Below, piece after piece: positions 7,152-14,179 of a DNA stretch of 34,764 nucleotides. Source of the DNA: Candidatus Saccharimonadota bacterium. Lineage in GTDB: Bacteria > Patescibacteriota > Saccharimonadia > Saccharimonadales > UBA4665. A model generated the notes under the pieces. It did no database searches. It was given only the letters and a program-made list of their open reading frames with translations, and had not been told where the DNA came from. Numbering within the stretch: position 1 is the stretch's first letter; the number at the start of each line of letters is the position of its first letter. Where the stretch lies: positions 1-34,764 of the forward strand of contig DAIEFN010000005.1 in NCBI GenBank assembly GCA_027325485.1, written 5' to 3'. Made by a program: the position numbers and the translations under genes.

Positions 7152-8999
7152 TTAGGCCCCTAAGTGGTTTTTAATTTTATACATCAAGAGCCGATCATCT
7201 TTCCTGATACGAACCTCGTTAGTGCCAATAAGTCGGCGCATCTCTCTAAAGGTCGCTATTTTATCTGGATCAAGTTCGTCAAAGACCGTATCGTAAAGTT
7301 TTACGCCGTCTTCGGTCAAAAGCTTTGTTCCGGACAGGGAATTAATATAGACATGAAACCTTAAACTTAAATGTAATAATTCCGCCTGATCAAGATTGGC
7401 TTTTTTAATGATTGATTCAAGTAAATCGTGATTTATAAATTTGTTCTGGCGGTCTTCTTCGCTCGAGGAGGTAACCATGTCGCCAATACTATCGACGCCA
7501 TCAGCGCCAACAGGCTTATCTAATGAAATTAAGTTTTGAGTTCCATAGCGGATAATTTCCGCCACTTGCTCCGGTGTACGATTAATAGATTGAGCTATCT
7601 CCGAAATTGTTGGTTGTCGCTTCAGCTCTTCAGCTAGTTCATCCTCGGTACGGTTAATTTCAATCCAATCATTATTAACTTTTTGAGGTATATAGATTGA
7701 GCGGTGGTATTTATTATGCGCACGCTGCGAGCGCTGCTTCAGCCACCACATAGCATAGGTGGAAAATTTAAAGCCCATACCTATATCAAAACGTTTAATC
7801 GCAAGATCTAGTGCAATGTTGCCTTCCTGTACATAATCTAGGGGATCAACTGCAGAATTCTCTTTTCGAAATCGGGGCTTATTAGCGAGAATAACTAGGC
7901 GCAGGTTTGAATATAATATCTTGTAGTAGGCGATAGTCATATCAATTAATACTTTTTCCTGCTCGGTGCTAAGATCTTTCCCGTCACTCTCAGCATAAAA
8001 TTCAAGACCTTTATCTATGGCACCAAATAAAACTTTTTCATCATCTGCGCTCAGCAAGGGATATTTAATTATTTCGTGACTATACTGCGTTAGCGGATTT
8101 TCGTTAAAACCAGCATCAACACTGCGGTCCTTATAAGCATGCAAGGCTTTGTTAACAGTCCGCTCATTCTGGTAGAACTTAACGATTTGATCAATATAGT
8201 TGCCACGCAATTCATAGCTAAGTCTTTCAGTTTTTGTACGGTCCTTAGGCTGATGCTCCAAGCTCGGGTCAGCGCTATTGGAATCAGCAGGGTTAGACTT
8301 GCGAGCAATAAGCTTGCCAGGCTGCAAATTATCTGTCGGTGCCGTTCGGGCATCTACGATTTGAGCATCGGAGCTTAAGCGGTATGTAATGCTTCCAGTT
8401 TTACCCTTACTAATCACAAGATCGTCAAAGCCTCTACGCACCCGATTAATCGCACGACTTATTAGGCCATCCTGTTCTTTGGTGACATTTGGACCAAACA
8501 AGCCTTTAATATCCGCCGAACTAAATTCTTCGCCAGCTAATAACAAATTAATTATTAGTTTGTCGAGATTATTGCTTAACTCTAGAGTGGACCCTAGGAC
8601 CGTGACGTTTCCTTCAGCGTTAATAGATATAGTTGGATTATCCTCACTTGGTTCATCATTTCTACCAGTCGGTATAATTTCTTCTAGCATAGTAGCGAGA
8701 CTTGCACTAAGCGTTTGCGTCCAGTCTTTTGCAATAAAAACTGTTTCTTCGGCTTTGGATTCAGGAGGCAAGTCGTCTTCACGACCATTCACGCTAATAG
8801 CCTCCACCTGAAGTCCCGCACTACCCAAAGCGGCGATAATTTCTGCCTTGTCGGTGCTTTCAATTGAAATACTTCCTATTTCAGTTTCAATCGGTTGCTC
8901 AACAAGTTTTTCAGGCTCAAGCTTCGCCGAACGACGCGCGCTTTGGTTGTTGCGATTAACCGGCGTTGAAGCAAATTCAGCAGTAACTTCTGGGGACAT
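7152..8999 (-). CDS. Sigma-70 family factor with an N-terminal winged-helix-like domain and divergent region 4
   Basis: A 615-residue protein. Residues 300-333 fit region 1.2 (NPLTQYSHEI...) and 348-440 fit region 2, including the DYVQEGNIALDLAI stretch and FSTYAMWWLKQ, which mark core binding and -10 melting. Residues 449-510 fit region 3. Region 4 (520-613) is poorly conserved: the usual helix-turn-helix is interrupted by about 30 residues and ends in a basic TNEVRIRKDDRLLMYK segment. Residues 126-208 show a strand/three-helix/hairpin pattern (VTVLGSTLELS, LDKLIINLLL, SRAINRVRRGFDD, GSITYRLS) very like the OmpR/PhoB effector winged helix. The first 125 residues are acidic and probably disordered. 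Probably an alternative sigma; an acid-rich N-terminus could also make it a divergent housekeeping factor. Confidence 0.9.
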   Translation of the reverse strand: MSPEVTAEFASTPVNRNNQSARRSAKLEPEKLVEQPIETEIGSISIESTDKAEIIAALGSAGLQVEAISVNGREDDLPPESKAEETVFIAKDWTQTLSASLATMLEEIIPTGRNDEPSEDNPTISINAEGNVTVLGSTLELSNNLDKLIINLLLAGEEFSSADIKGLFGPNVTKEQDGLISRAINRVRRGFDDLVISKGKTGSITYRLSSDAQIVDARTAPTDNLQPGKLIARKSNPADSNSADPSLEHQPKDRTKTERLSYELRGNYIDQIVKFYQNERTVNKALHAYKDRSVDAGFNENPLTQYSHEIIKYPLLSADDEKVLFGAIDKGLEFYAESDGKDLSTEQEKVLIDMTIAYYKILYSNLRLVILANKPRFRKENSAVDPLDYVQEGNIALDLAIKRFDIGMGFKFSTYAMWWLKQRSQRAHNKYHRSIYIPQKVNNDWIEINRTEDELAEELKRQPTISEIAQSINRTPEQVAEIIRYGTQNLISLDKPVGADGVDSIGDMVTSSSEEDRQNKFINHDLLESIIKKANLDQAELLHLSLRFHVYINSLSGTKLLTEDGVKLYDTVFDELDPDKIATFREMRRLIGTNEVRIRKDDRLLMYKIKNHLGA

Positions 9000-9009
9000 A
9001 TTGCCTGCT

Positions 9010-9039
9010 ATTATGCCACAATTAAATAGGTTTTTGCAA
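9010..9039 (-). promoter_or_regulatory. Promoter of the sigma factor gene
   Basis: On the minus strand, TTGCAA (9034-9039) and CATAAT (9010-9015) are 18 bp apart, and a TGG just before the -10 gives an extended element. The -10 ends 10 nt before the ATG, leaving a leader of only about 3-4 nt. It is divergent from the promoter at 9120. Confidence 0.5.
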
Positions 9040-9119
9040 ATATGTATATCTTATGGCTGAAAGGTTAGTTTAGTTTTCGCGCTCCACTTATGCTTAGCTT
9101 AGAAAACAGAGTGCAATAT

Positions 9120-9147
9120 TTGCAATGCCTTAATCAACGTGTAATAT
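9120..9147 (+). promoter_or_regulatory. Promoter of the 80-aa gene, leaderless
   Basis: TTGCAA (9120-9125) and TAATAT (9142-9147) with a 16-bp spacer. The -10 ends 7 nt before the ATG at 9155 and there is no Shine-Dalgarno site. The -35 lies inside a short direct repeat of TGCAAT. Confidence 0.55.
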
Positions 9148-9154
9148 AAACTTC

Positions 9155-9397
9155 ATGAGAGAGATTTCTAGCGTTTGTAGTGCAACATCTGAAATATGCC
9201 CAGCTAGGGAAGCGCTAATAGAAGCTATCGAGCATCATGATGCGACTGCGCTTAAAAATGGATCAGGCACTGAATTAGAGCCGCAAGCAACTGAGCAATA
9301 TCTAACTGCGCACAAAATACTTAACGAGGCTAACGCAAATTGTTTTGGCGATGAGTGCTGGGTTGTAAAAGGCTTAGTAAGAGCATTACTAAAGTAA
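9155..9397 (+). CDS. Small four-cysteine protein of unknown function (80 aa)
   Basis: An 80-residue soluble protein with four Cys (C8, C15, C63, C68), two near each end, and a helical middle (REALIEAIEHHDATALKNG). The Cys pattern could bind a metal or form disulfides, but it matches no zinc-ribbon or thioredoxin motif I know. The strong upstream promoter elements support expression. It is the first of a row of short plus-strand orphan genes. Confidence 0.65.
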   Translation: MREISSVCSATSEICPAREALIEAIEHHDATALKNGSGTELEPQATEQYLTAHKILNEANANCFGDECWVVKGLVRALLK

Positions 9398-9424
9398 GTA
9401 GGGCAGTGGATACAGCCAAAGCGT

Positions 9425-9430
9425 TATAAT
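9425..9430 (+). promoter_or_regulatory. -10 element TATAAT overlapping an upstream ATG
   Basis: A perfect TATAAT whose last two bases are the AT of an in-frame ATG at 9429. A transcript from here would start near 9437 and could not include that ATG, which moves translation to ATG 9450 with a leader of about 12 nt. Confidence 0.5.
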
Positions 9431-9449
9431 GCCGAGACAGATAAAGCAT

Positions 9450-9851
9450 ATGGAAAAAGACAGACTTAAGGCACATCCGCACGTCGTTAACCCAAAGGAC
9501 TTGCTAAGTAGAGAAAAGTCATTTAACGATCGGCTGGCCGTATGGATAGGCACTCATGTTGGTAGCATGTATAGCTTTTACCTCTTTAACGTCATTGCGT
9601 TCTTATCCCTTAAATCCGCTCTTGAGACCCATAACTTAGTGCCGATTATTAACTGGGTATCCTCTAATTGGCTTCAGTTGGTGTTGCTACCAGCAATTAT
9701 GGTTGCTCAAAATGTAGCCCAATCGGCTACTGACGCAAAATCTGAAGCTGATCATATGACTCTGACATATCTCGCCAACCTTCAGGATGAACAAATGGTT
9801 GAACTAAAAAACCAGACTAAAATTCTTTCAGTCCTCGAAAAGAATAAGTAA
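9450..9851 (+). CDS. Small two-TM membrane protein, DUF1003-like
   Basis: A 133-residue protein from ATG 9450. A soluble N-terminus (KDLLSREKSFNDRLAVWIG) leads to two hydrophobic segments around residues 36-55 and 69-90, and then an amphipathic helix with AQNVAQSATDAKSEADHMT. The NDRLAxxIG entry, two TM helices and an APAIMVAQN-like exit to a charged helix resemble DUF1003 proteins; this is a layout match, not a proven one. The upstream ATG at 9429 would add MPRQIKH but sits inside the TATAAT at 9425-9430, so I prefer 9450. No function is known. Confidence 0.8.
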   Translation: MEKDRLKAHPHVVNPKDLLSREKSFNDRLAVWIGTHVGSMYSFYLFNVIAFLSLKSALETHNLVPIINWVSSNWLQLVLLPAIMVAQNVAQSATDAKSEADHMTLTYLANLQDEQMVELKNQTKILSVLEKNK

Positions 9852-9920
9852 CAAAGCTAACACCTTCGTCTGCACAACGCTCTTGGAAAAAAATGAGGAT
9901 AGTGGAATAATAGTAGACCT

Positions 9921-10070
9921 ATGAATAACGAATCATTCCCTCAAGAAGCAAAAGATTTATCCTCAACAGAAAATTTAAACAGCCCTGAACTAACACAGCA
10001 AATCGGCCAAACGGCACTCGATGATGTTGAGTTAGATATCCCCGACAACATCGTCTTAGGCGAAAAATAA
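9921..10070 (+). CDS. Small acidic protein (49 aa), unknown
   Basis: A 49-codon frame from ATG 9921 to TAA 10070, rich in Asp, Glu, Asn and Ser and ending DIPDNIVLGEK. It has no TM segment or known motif. TAATAG at 9908-9913 ends 7 nt before the ATG, matching the leaderless architecture of its neighbours. It fills an otherwise unexplained 270-nt gap between two plus-strand genes. The length is short enough that chance cannot be excluded. Confidence 0.45.
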   Translation: MNNESFPQEAKDLSSTENLNSPELTQQIGQTALDDVELDIPDNIVLGEK

Positions 10071-10089
10071 CGCACTCCATCTAGCTAGC

Positions 10090-10119
10090 TTGCGCTTTTT
10101 GTTAGTTACTGTTTAGATA
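10090..10119 (+). promoter_or_regulatory. Promoter candidate of the 160-aa gene
   Basis: TTGCGC and TAGATA, 18-bp spacing. The -10 ends 5 nt before the ATG at 10125. Confidence 0.35.
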
Positions 10120-10124
10120 TATTT

Positions 10125-10607
10125 ATGTCTGCTCTTCCTGTGCGCATCTTGGTGGGGCCTTTATTCTATGAGTCTTTAAGTGGCGAATTCACGCTTGAAT
10201 CAAATAACAAAACTCAAGCCCACACCCTGGGTCGACTGGCATTTGAAGCCATCGACAGAGGTGAACAAATTAGGTGCTTCGACAACGACCGCTTTAGCGA
10301 ATTCTATTACCGACCCGATTGGGCGCCGAAAGTTTTAGCTAAAGTTACCTGTATAGATGATATCTGCCAAACAGTTTCAGAGCTATCTGAGCTGTCATTG
10401 ATTACGCCAAACAGAGAGCTAACTTTCCAAAATACTATAATGCAATCGCCGAATCTGCCGGGCGTAGCAATGATGCAAGGCAGGGAACGCAAAGTTTACA
10501 ATATCCACTTTAGCGACGGCATGAACTTAGCAAGATCAGATTTTGCCTTCATCGCACAATCAGTCATAGGCGAAACCACTGCAAGTAAATCAATCGAAAA
10601 TATTTAG
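10125..10607 (+). CDS. Protein of unknown function (160 aa)
   Basis: A 160-residue soluble alpha/beta-looking protein, starting VRILVGPLFYESLSGEF and containing two Cys in TCIDDICQ. No recognised motif, signal peptide or TM helix. TTGCGC (10090-10095) and TAGATA (10114-10119) are 18 bp apart and lie just upstream of the ATG, another start without a Shine-Dalgarno site. It converges on the HAD-like gene across 47 nt that contain a repeated TTGTATCAA. Confidence 0.7.
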   Translation: MSALPVRILVGPLFYESLSGEFTLESNNKTQAHTLGRLAFEAIDRGEQIRCFDNDRFSEFYYRPDWAPKVLAKVTCIDDICQTVSELSELSLITPNRELTFQNTIMQSPNLPGVAMMQGRERKVYNIHFSDGMNLARSDFAFIAQSVIGETTASKSIENI

Positions 10608-10654
10608 CGATACGTTATTGCGTTTTGTATCAAAAGTCATTTGTATCAATTGGC

Positions 10655-11236
10655 TTAATTCGCATCTATTTCTTTTTGTATGTATTCCGTTAGATTGTTA
10701 AAGTTATCGAATTGATAGATTTTAAGACCAATCTTCTTGCCAAAAGAAAGATAATCTAAATGTTTACTGATCAATAAACATTTTTCAGGCGGTTCACCGA
10801 TATCATATAAGGCTTGTTTAAAAAAGTCCTCACTCATTAAGGGTAAGCCATAGGTTAGTGGCCCGGCGATGAGGTCAACTTCCTTTGTGTACTCATCAAA
10901 TTTAGTCAATAGATCGATTTCTCTCTCACCGATATTTCCTACAATCGCGACTTTTAAAAAGCGAGCGTGCATTTTCTTGGCGAAATAGAGAACATGCGGA
11001 GGGATGTTAGAATCGTATAACTTCAGAAAAAACGTTGCTATCTTCTTTGTTCTAAATATACTTTCAAGATTCAGTATGAAACTATCAAAATTTATGATGC
11101 CGGAATAGTACCGATGAAGACTGTCCCTAATCTGAGCCCCAACTTCCGAAGACTGTTTAGACATTTCTTTTTCAAAAATTTCATATATATCCGGCGATAT
11201 TACAGAAAAATAATCAAGAATTACCGCTCTAATCAC
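10655..11236 (-). CDS. HAD-like protein lacking most catalytic residues
   Basis: A 193-residue protein with a haloacid-dehalogenase fold pattern: ILDYF at 6-10, helical cap around 16-90, VAIVGNIGE at 96-104, a SEDFFKQALYDIGEPPEKCLLIS block at 135-157 and GLKIYQF at 170-176. The nucleophile D8 remains, but the +2 acid is F10, the motif II Ser/Thr region reads GN, the motif III Lys position is Leu in GLPLMS, and the motif IV Asp pair is replaced by SK (157-158). It is probably a pseudoenzyme with a binding or regulatory role; dehalogenase-type HADs (D-x-Y) are the alternative. Start is GTG 11236 with ACAGG directly upstream and TATAAT at 11251-11256 on the minus strand. Confidence 0.75.
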   Translation of the reverse strand: MIRAVILDYFSVISPDIYEIFEKEMSKQSSEVGAQIRDSLHRYYSGIINFDSFILNLESIFRTKKIATFFLKLYDSNIPPHVLYFAKKMHARFLKVAIVGNIGEREIDLLTKFDEYTKEVDLIAGPLTYGLPLMSEDFFKQALYDIGEPPEKCLLISKHLDYLSFGKKIGLKIYQFDNFNNLTEYIQKEIDAN

Positions 11237-11250
11237 CCTGTAAGTTTAGC

Positions 11251-11256
11251 ATTATA
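11251..11256 (-). promoter_or_regulatory. -10 element TATAAT of the HAD-like gene
   Basis: Perfect TATAAT on the minus strand, ending 14 nt before the GTG start. A TTCAAA at 11275-11280 is a weak -35 candidate. Divergent from the redox-operon promoter about 90 bp away. Confidence 0.4.
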
Positions 11257-11340
11257 TAACTGATGTCACCAGACTTTGAATCAACAAAATATTTATTAGA
11301 TTTAATTCGTTTAGAAAACTTAACAAGCTCATCTCAGCAA

Positions 11341-11349
11341 TGCTATACT
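11341..11349 (+). promoter_or_regulatory. Extended -10 promoter (TGCTATACT) of the redox operon
   Basis: TG-C-TATACT has the same TGC extension as the NUDIX promoter. It ends 13 nt before the ATG at 11363, so the leader would be about 6 nt. No good -35 is visible, as expected for an extended -10 promoter. Confidence 0.5.
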
Positions 11350-11362
11350 AACGGATAAACAT

Positions 11363-12430
11363 ATGCGTACTTATCTAGTTCAAGAAAACCAAAAGATTAC
11401 AGCATCAACCATATTGCTAAGTTTAAAACGCGACGAAAGTGAGCGTCACTTAGCATTTCAGCCTGGTCAGTACGCTTCAATCGGCTTTGCGCGCAATAAC
11501 AAAAAATCTGCCGTACGTTGTTTCTCAATTGTTAGCTCGCCTACGGATCAAGATCGATTACAGTTTAGTATGCGCCAACGCGGTCGCTTTACGACGGCGC
11601 TAAGCAAGCTTGAGCCTGGCGACATTGTCTATGTAGCTGGGCCATTTGGTGGCTTTGTGTTTGATGCCGATAGGGACAAAACTGCAGTCTTAATGGCTGG
11701 CGGCATTGGTATCACGCCTTTTATGAGCATGATGCGCTACTTAGATAAACTAAATGCTGAAAACGACGTTGTACTACTTTATAGCGTTCAGAACCAAGAA
11801 GACGTGCCATTTAGCGATGAGTTAATCGCAATTGAACGCCGCCATCCGAACTTAAAGACTATCTTCGTGGTTGGTAAAGATAGTACCGATAAATTACCTC
11901 AGCATTCAGTCGTTAGCGGCTACATTACGCCGGAGTTATTAGACAAAGTTACAAATACCAAATATGATGAGCGGCGTTTCTTCATCTGCGGTCCACCAGT
12001 ATTCATGAAAGCTATGTCGGCACTCGTTATGCAAAAGCATGTTCCAAAAAGGCGCATCTTAACTGAAGCATTTACGCAATCATCACCCAAACAGACAAGT
12101 ATTTTGCGGAGCTGGCCAGCCAACGTTTATGCGCTCGGCGCAATCAGCTTTGCTCTTGGCAGTTTAGCGGTTATGGTCAGCGACTTGCTTAAAACATTAC
12201 CCCCGTTAAGCGCCGATCAACCAACAAAAACGACACCTTTCTTTGTTACTAACGCTCGCCAAAAACAGCTTGATCAGCTTGTTAACTCGATCCCGCCTTC
12301 AGCCAGCCTAATTAGTCTGCCGACGACCCCGTCCGCAACTGCTCCAACATCCACTGCGCCAGTAACCGCACCGGCACCAATCTATCTCGCACCCCCGCCT
12401 CGTACTACCGTATCGGTACCGCGACCGTAA
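11363..12430 (+). CDS. Membrane-tailed FAD/NAD(P)H oxidoreductase, first gene of a redox operon
   Basis: A 355-residue protein. Residues 1-240 form a ferredoxin-NADP+ reductase module: QPGQYASIGF, RCFSIVSSP (FAD-binding RxxS, 52-60), AGGIGITPFMSM (113-123) and CGPP (209-212) for NAD(P)H. A single TM helix lies at about 255-275, followed by an 80-residue Pro/Thr/Ala-rich tail. A cytoplasmic reductase would place the tail outside the cell. The tail contains PFFVTNARQKQ (292-302), almost identical to a motif in the disordered protein at 2128-3252, and ends with an APIYLAPPP stretch. The fused anchor is unusual for this family. Expected role: pass electrons from NAD(P)H to the heme membrane protein encoded two genes downstream. 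Confidence 0.92.
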   Translation: MRTYLVQENQKITASTILLSLKRDESERHLAFQPGQYASIGFARNNKKSAVRCFSIVSSPTDQDRLQFSMRQRGRFTTALSKLEPGDIVYVAGPFGGFVFDADRDKTAVLMAGGIGITPFMSMMRYLDKLNAENDVVLLYSVQNQEDVPFSDELIAIERRHPNLKTIFVVGKDSTDKLPQHSVVSGYITPELLDKVTNTKYDERRFFICGPPVFMKAMSALVMQKHVPKRRILTEAFTQSSPKQTSILRSWPANVYALGAISFALGSLAVMVSDLLKTLPPLSADQPTKTTPFFVTNARQKQLDQLVNSIPPSASLISLPTTPSATAPTSTAPVTAPAPIYLAPPPRTTVSVPRP

Positions 12431-12437
12431 AGAAATA

Positions 12438-13391
12438 ATGCAGTTTCATCAAGAACAACAAGCCTTAGGTAGTATCGCTCAAATAAGCATAATTGCACCT
12501 GACCAGCCACTTGCAGTTAAGTCTATGTTTGATTATCTCTGGAAACAAATATTCATGTTTGAACGTCAGTTTAGTCGCTTTCTACCCCAAAGTGAGTTAT
12601 CTACTTTTAACCGTAATGCTGGCTCAAAGCAGCAAATTAGTCCACAGTTCAAGCGCCTTTTAAAAGCTGCTCTAGATATTGGCCTAGCAGTTGATGGTCT
12701 CTACAACCCCTTCATCCTGCCAGCGCTTCAAGCTGTCGGTTATGGCCCTTCAATTGTTAAGGGACATGAGACTGACTCTTATGACGATCATTCAACTCGA
12801 CATGTCGTCGCTCTGGACAACCTAATAGTTGGTGACAGCTGGGCTAAGATACCTAAAGACACGGCAATTGATCTTGGTGGCTGTGGTAAAGGCTACTTAG
12901 CTGACCAACTAGTCAACGAGATTAAACATAAAGTAAGTGGCTACTGGATCTCTTTAGGTGGCGACGTGGTATTTGGAGGGGAAAATGATCTGCATCAAAC
13001 TTGGCGGATTGGTATCCAAAAAGCCAAGTCTGAATCTAGCTCAACGGATATAGGCTGGGCGGAGCTGGGAACCCAAGAGCGTTACGCCCTAGCTACTTCA
13101 GGCACCACTGCCCGCTACGGAGTAGCACAGGGCAAGCTCTGGCATCACTTAATTGATCCACGTACGCTTCAGCCATCGCAAACAGATGTTTTAACGGCAA
13201 CTGTGGCTGCGCCTTCTGCCCTAAAAGCAGATGTCTTAGCGTCTTGTGCTGTTATCCTAGGTTCAGAACAAGCAATACCGTTCCTTAAGCATCAAAAGAT
13301 AACTTCTGCCTTGCTCCAATGCCGTTCAATCGGGCGAGGGGACTATAATGTCAGCTACGGTAGCATAATACATATAGACGAGAATGCATGA
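12438..13391 (+). CDS. apbE: ApbE-family FAD:protein FMN transferase
   Basis: A 317-residue ApbE family protein, which attaches FMN covalently from FAD to Thr/Ser of target flavoproteins. Motifs: FERQFSRFLPQSELSTFNR (41-59), YNPF (89-92), DLGGCGKGY (145-153), ISLGGD (171-176), ATSGT (219-223), HHLIDPRT (236-243) and ADV with D265 as expected metal ligand. Length is slightly below that of the exported lipoprotein forms because there is no signal peptide or lipobox, which suggests a cytoplasmic enzyme. It starts 7 nt after the reductase gene and overlaps the next gene by 4 nt (ATGA). No classical flavinylation target motif (S/T-G-A-T) stands out in the window. Confidence 0.93.
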   Translation: MQFHQEQQALGSIAQISIIAPDQPLAVKSMFDYLWKQIFMFERQFSRFLPQSELSTFNRNAGSKQQISPQFKRLLKAALDIGLAVDGLYNPFILPALQAVGYGPSIVKGHETDSYDDHSTRHVVALDNLIVGDSWAKIPKDTAIDLGGCGKGYLADQLVNEIKHKVSGYWISLGGDVVFGGENDLHQTWRIGIQKAKSESSSTDIGWAELGTQERYALATSGTTARYGVAQGKLWHHLIDPRTLQPSQTDVLTATVAAPSALKADVLASCAVILGSEQAIPFLKHQKITSALLQCRSIGRGDYNVSYGSIIHIDENA

Positions 13392-14179
13392 AACAAAATA
13401 TAATAAAACTGTTTATGCATATTAATAAACATCGCTTCATGAGCTACGGCTTTGCTTTGCTTTTCGTGTTGTCTCTTTATGGCGTCTTTAATACCCCAGT
13501 TAAAGCGGCAGTGGTTAATAACCCGGCTCAAGTTATAACCACTAAAAGTGGTGATTCAGTAGACTTATTAGTTCCACCCCTACAAGGACCAGATGTAGCC
13601 ACCCGGCTATCCAGTCGGGCTCGATCTTCCTGGCCCTGGTACATCACACGCGCCTCTGGGCTAGTAGCAGCTGTTACACTTGTCATTTTAATTCTTTCCG
13701 GTGTCGGGTTAATTACTGGCTATTCGTTTCGGTTTCTTGAGCCTTTAACTGCCTGGGCGACCCATAAGGCACTCGCAATAGTCTTTGGGCTATCAGTTCT
13801 TGTTCACGGCACCGCACTCCTATTTGATCGCTTTGTGCCGTTTACGATTGTGCAGGATCTAGTACCATTTGCCTCACATTATCGGACGCTTACAATTGGC
13901 AGCCATCATTTTGGATCAATCTATACTGCACTTGGCATTATAGCGTTCTACCTTATCTTAGCTGTCATAATCAGCTCCTTACTCTGGATCGATAAAAAGC
14001 CACACACTTGGAAAGCGCTGCATTTCTCAGGCTATCTAATAATGATCTTTGTTTTCATCCATGCACTTTATTTAGGTACTGATCTTGCACACGGTATCTT
14101 TCGCATACTTTGGATTATTTTCGGTATAGGCGTAGCAGTGGCAATTATTGACCGGTTGCGCAGAGCAGGTTCAACATGA
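13388..14179 (+). CDS. Ferric-reductase-like di-heme transmembrane protein
   Basis: A 263-residue membrane protein. The N-terminal hydrophobic segment ends PVKA-A (38-41), consistent with a signal peptide cleaved after residue 40. An outward-facing segment of about 45 residues follows, then a ferric reductase-like core of about five or six TM helices. Two helices carry paired His: H126/H140 (14 apart) and H212/H225 (13 apart), the spacing used for two stacked b-type hemes across the membrane. Known relatives (NOX, FRE, MsrQ) carry electrons from a cytoplasmic flavoprotein outward. It lacks its own FAD/NAD domain, which the reductase two genes upstream could provide. ATGA overlaps at both ends imply translational coupling. 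Confidence 0.9.
   Translation: MKQNIIKLFMHINKHRFMSYGFALLFVLSLYGVFNTPVKAAVVNNPAQVITTKSGDSVDLLVPPLQGPDVATRLSSRARSSWPWYITRASGLVAAVTLVILILSGVGLITGYSFRFLEPLTAWATHKALAIVFGLSVLVHGTALLFDRFVPFTIVQDLVPFASHYRTLTIGSHHFGSIYTALGIIAFYLILAVIISSLLWIDKKPHTWKALHFSGYLIMIFVFIHALYLGTDLAHGIFRILWIIFGIGVAVAIIDRLRRAGST

Noticed and set aside
8389-8811. 140-codon frame on the plus strand inside the sigma gene
   Set aside because: It is antisense to a protein with clear sigma-70 regions, is Ser/Leu-rich without motifs, and lacks an SD or promoter; a shadow frame.
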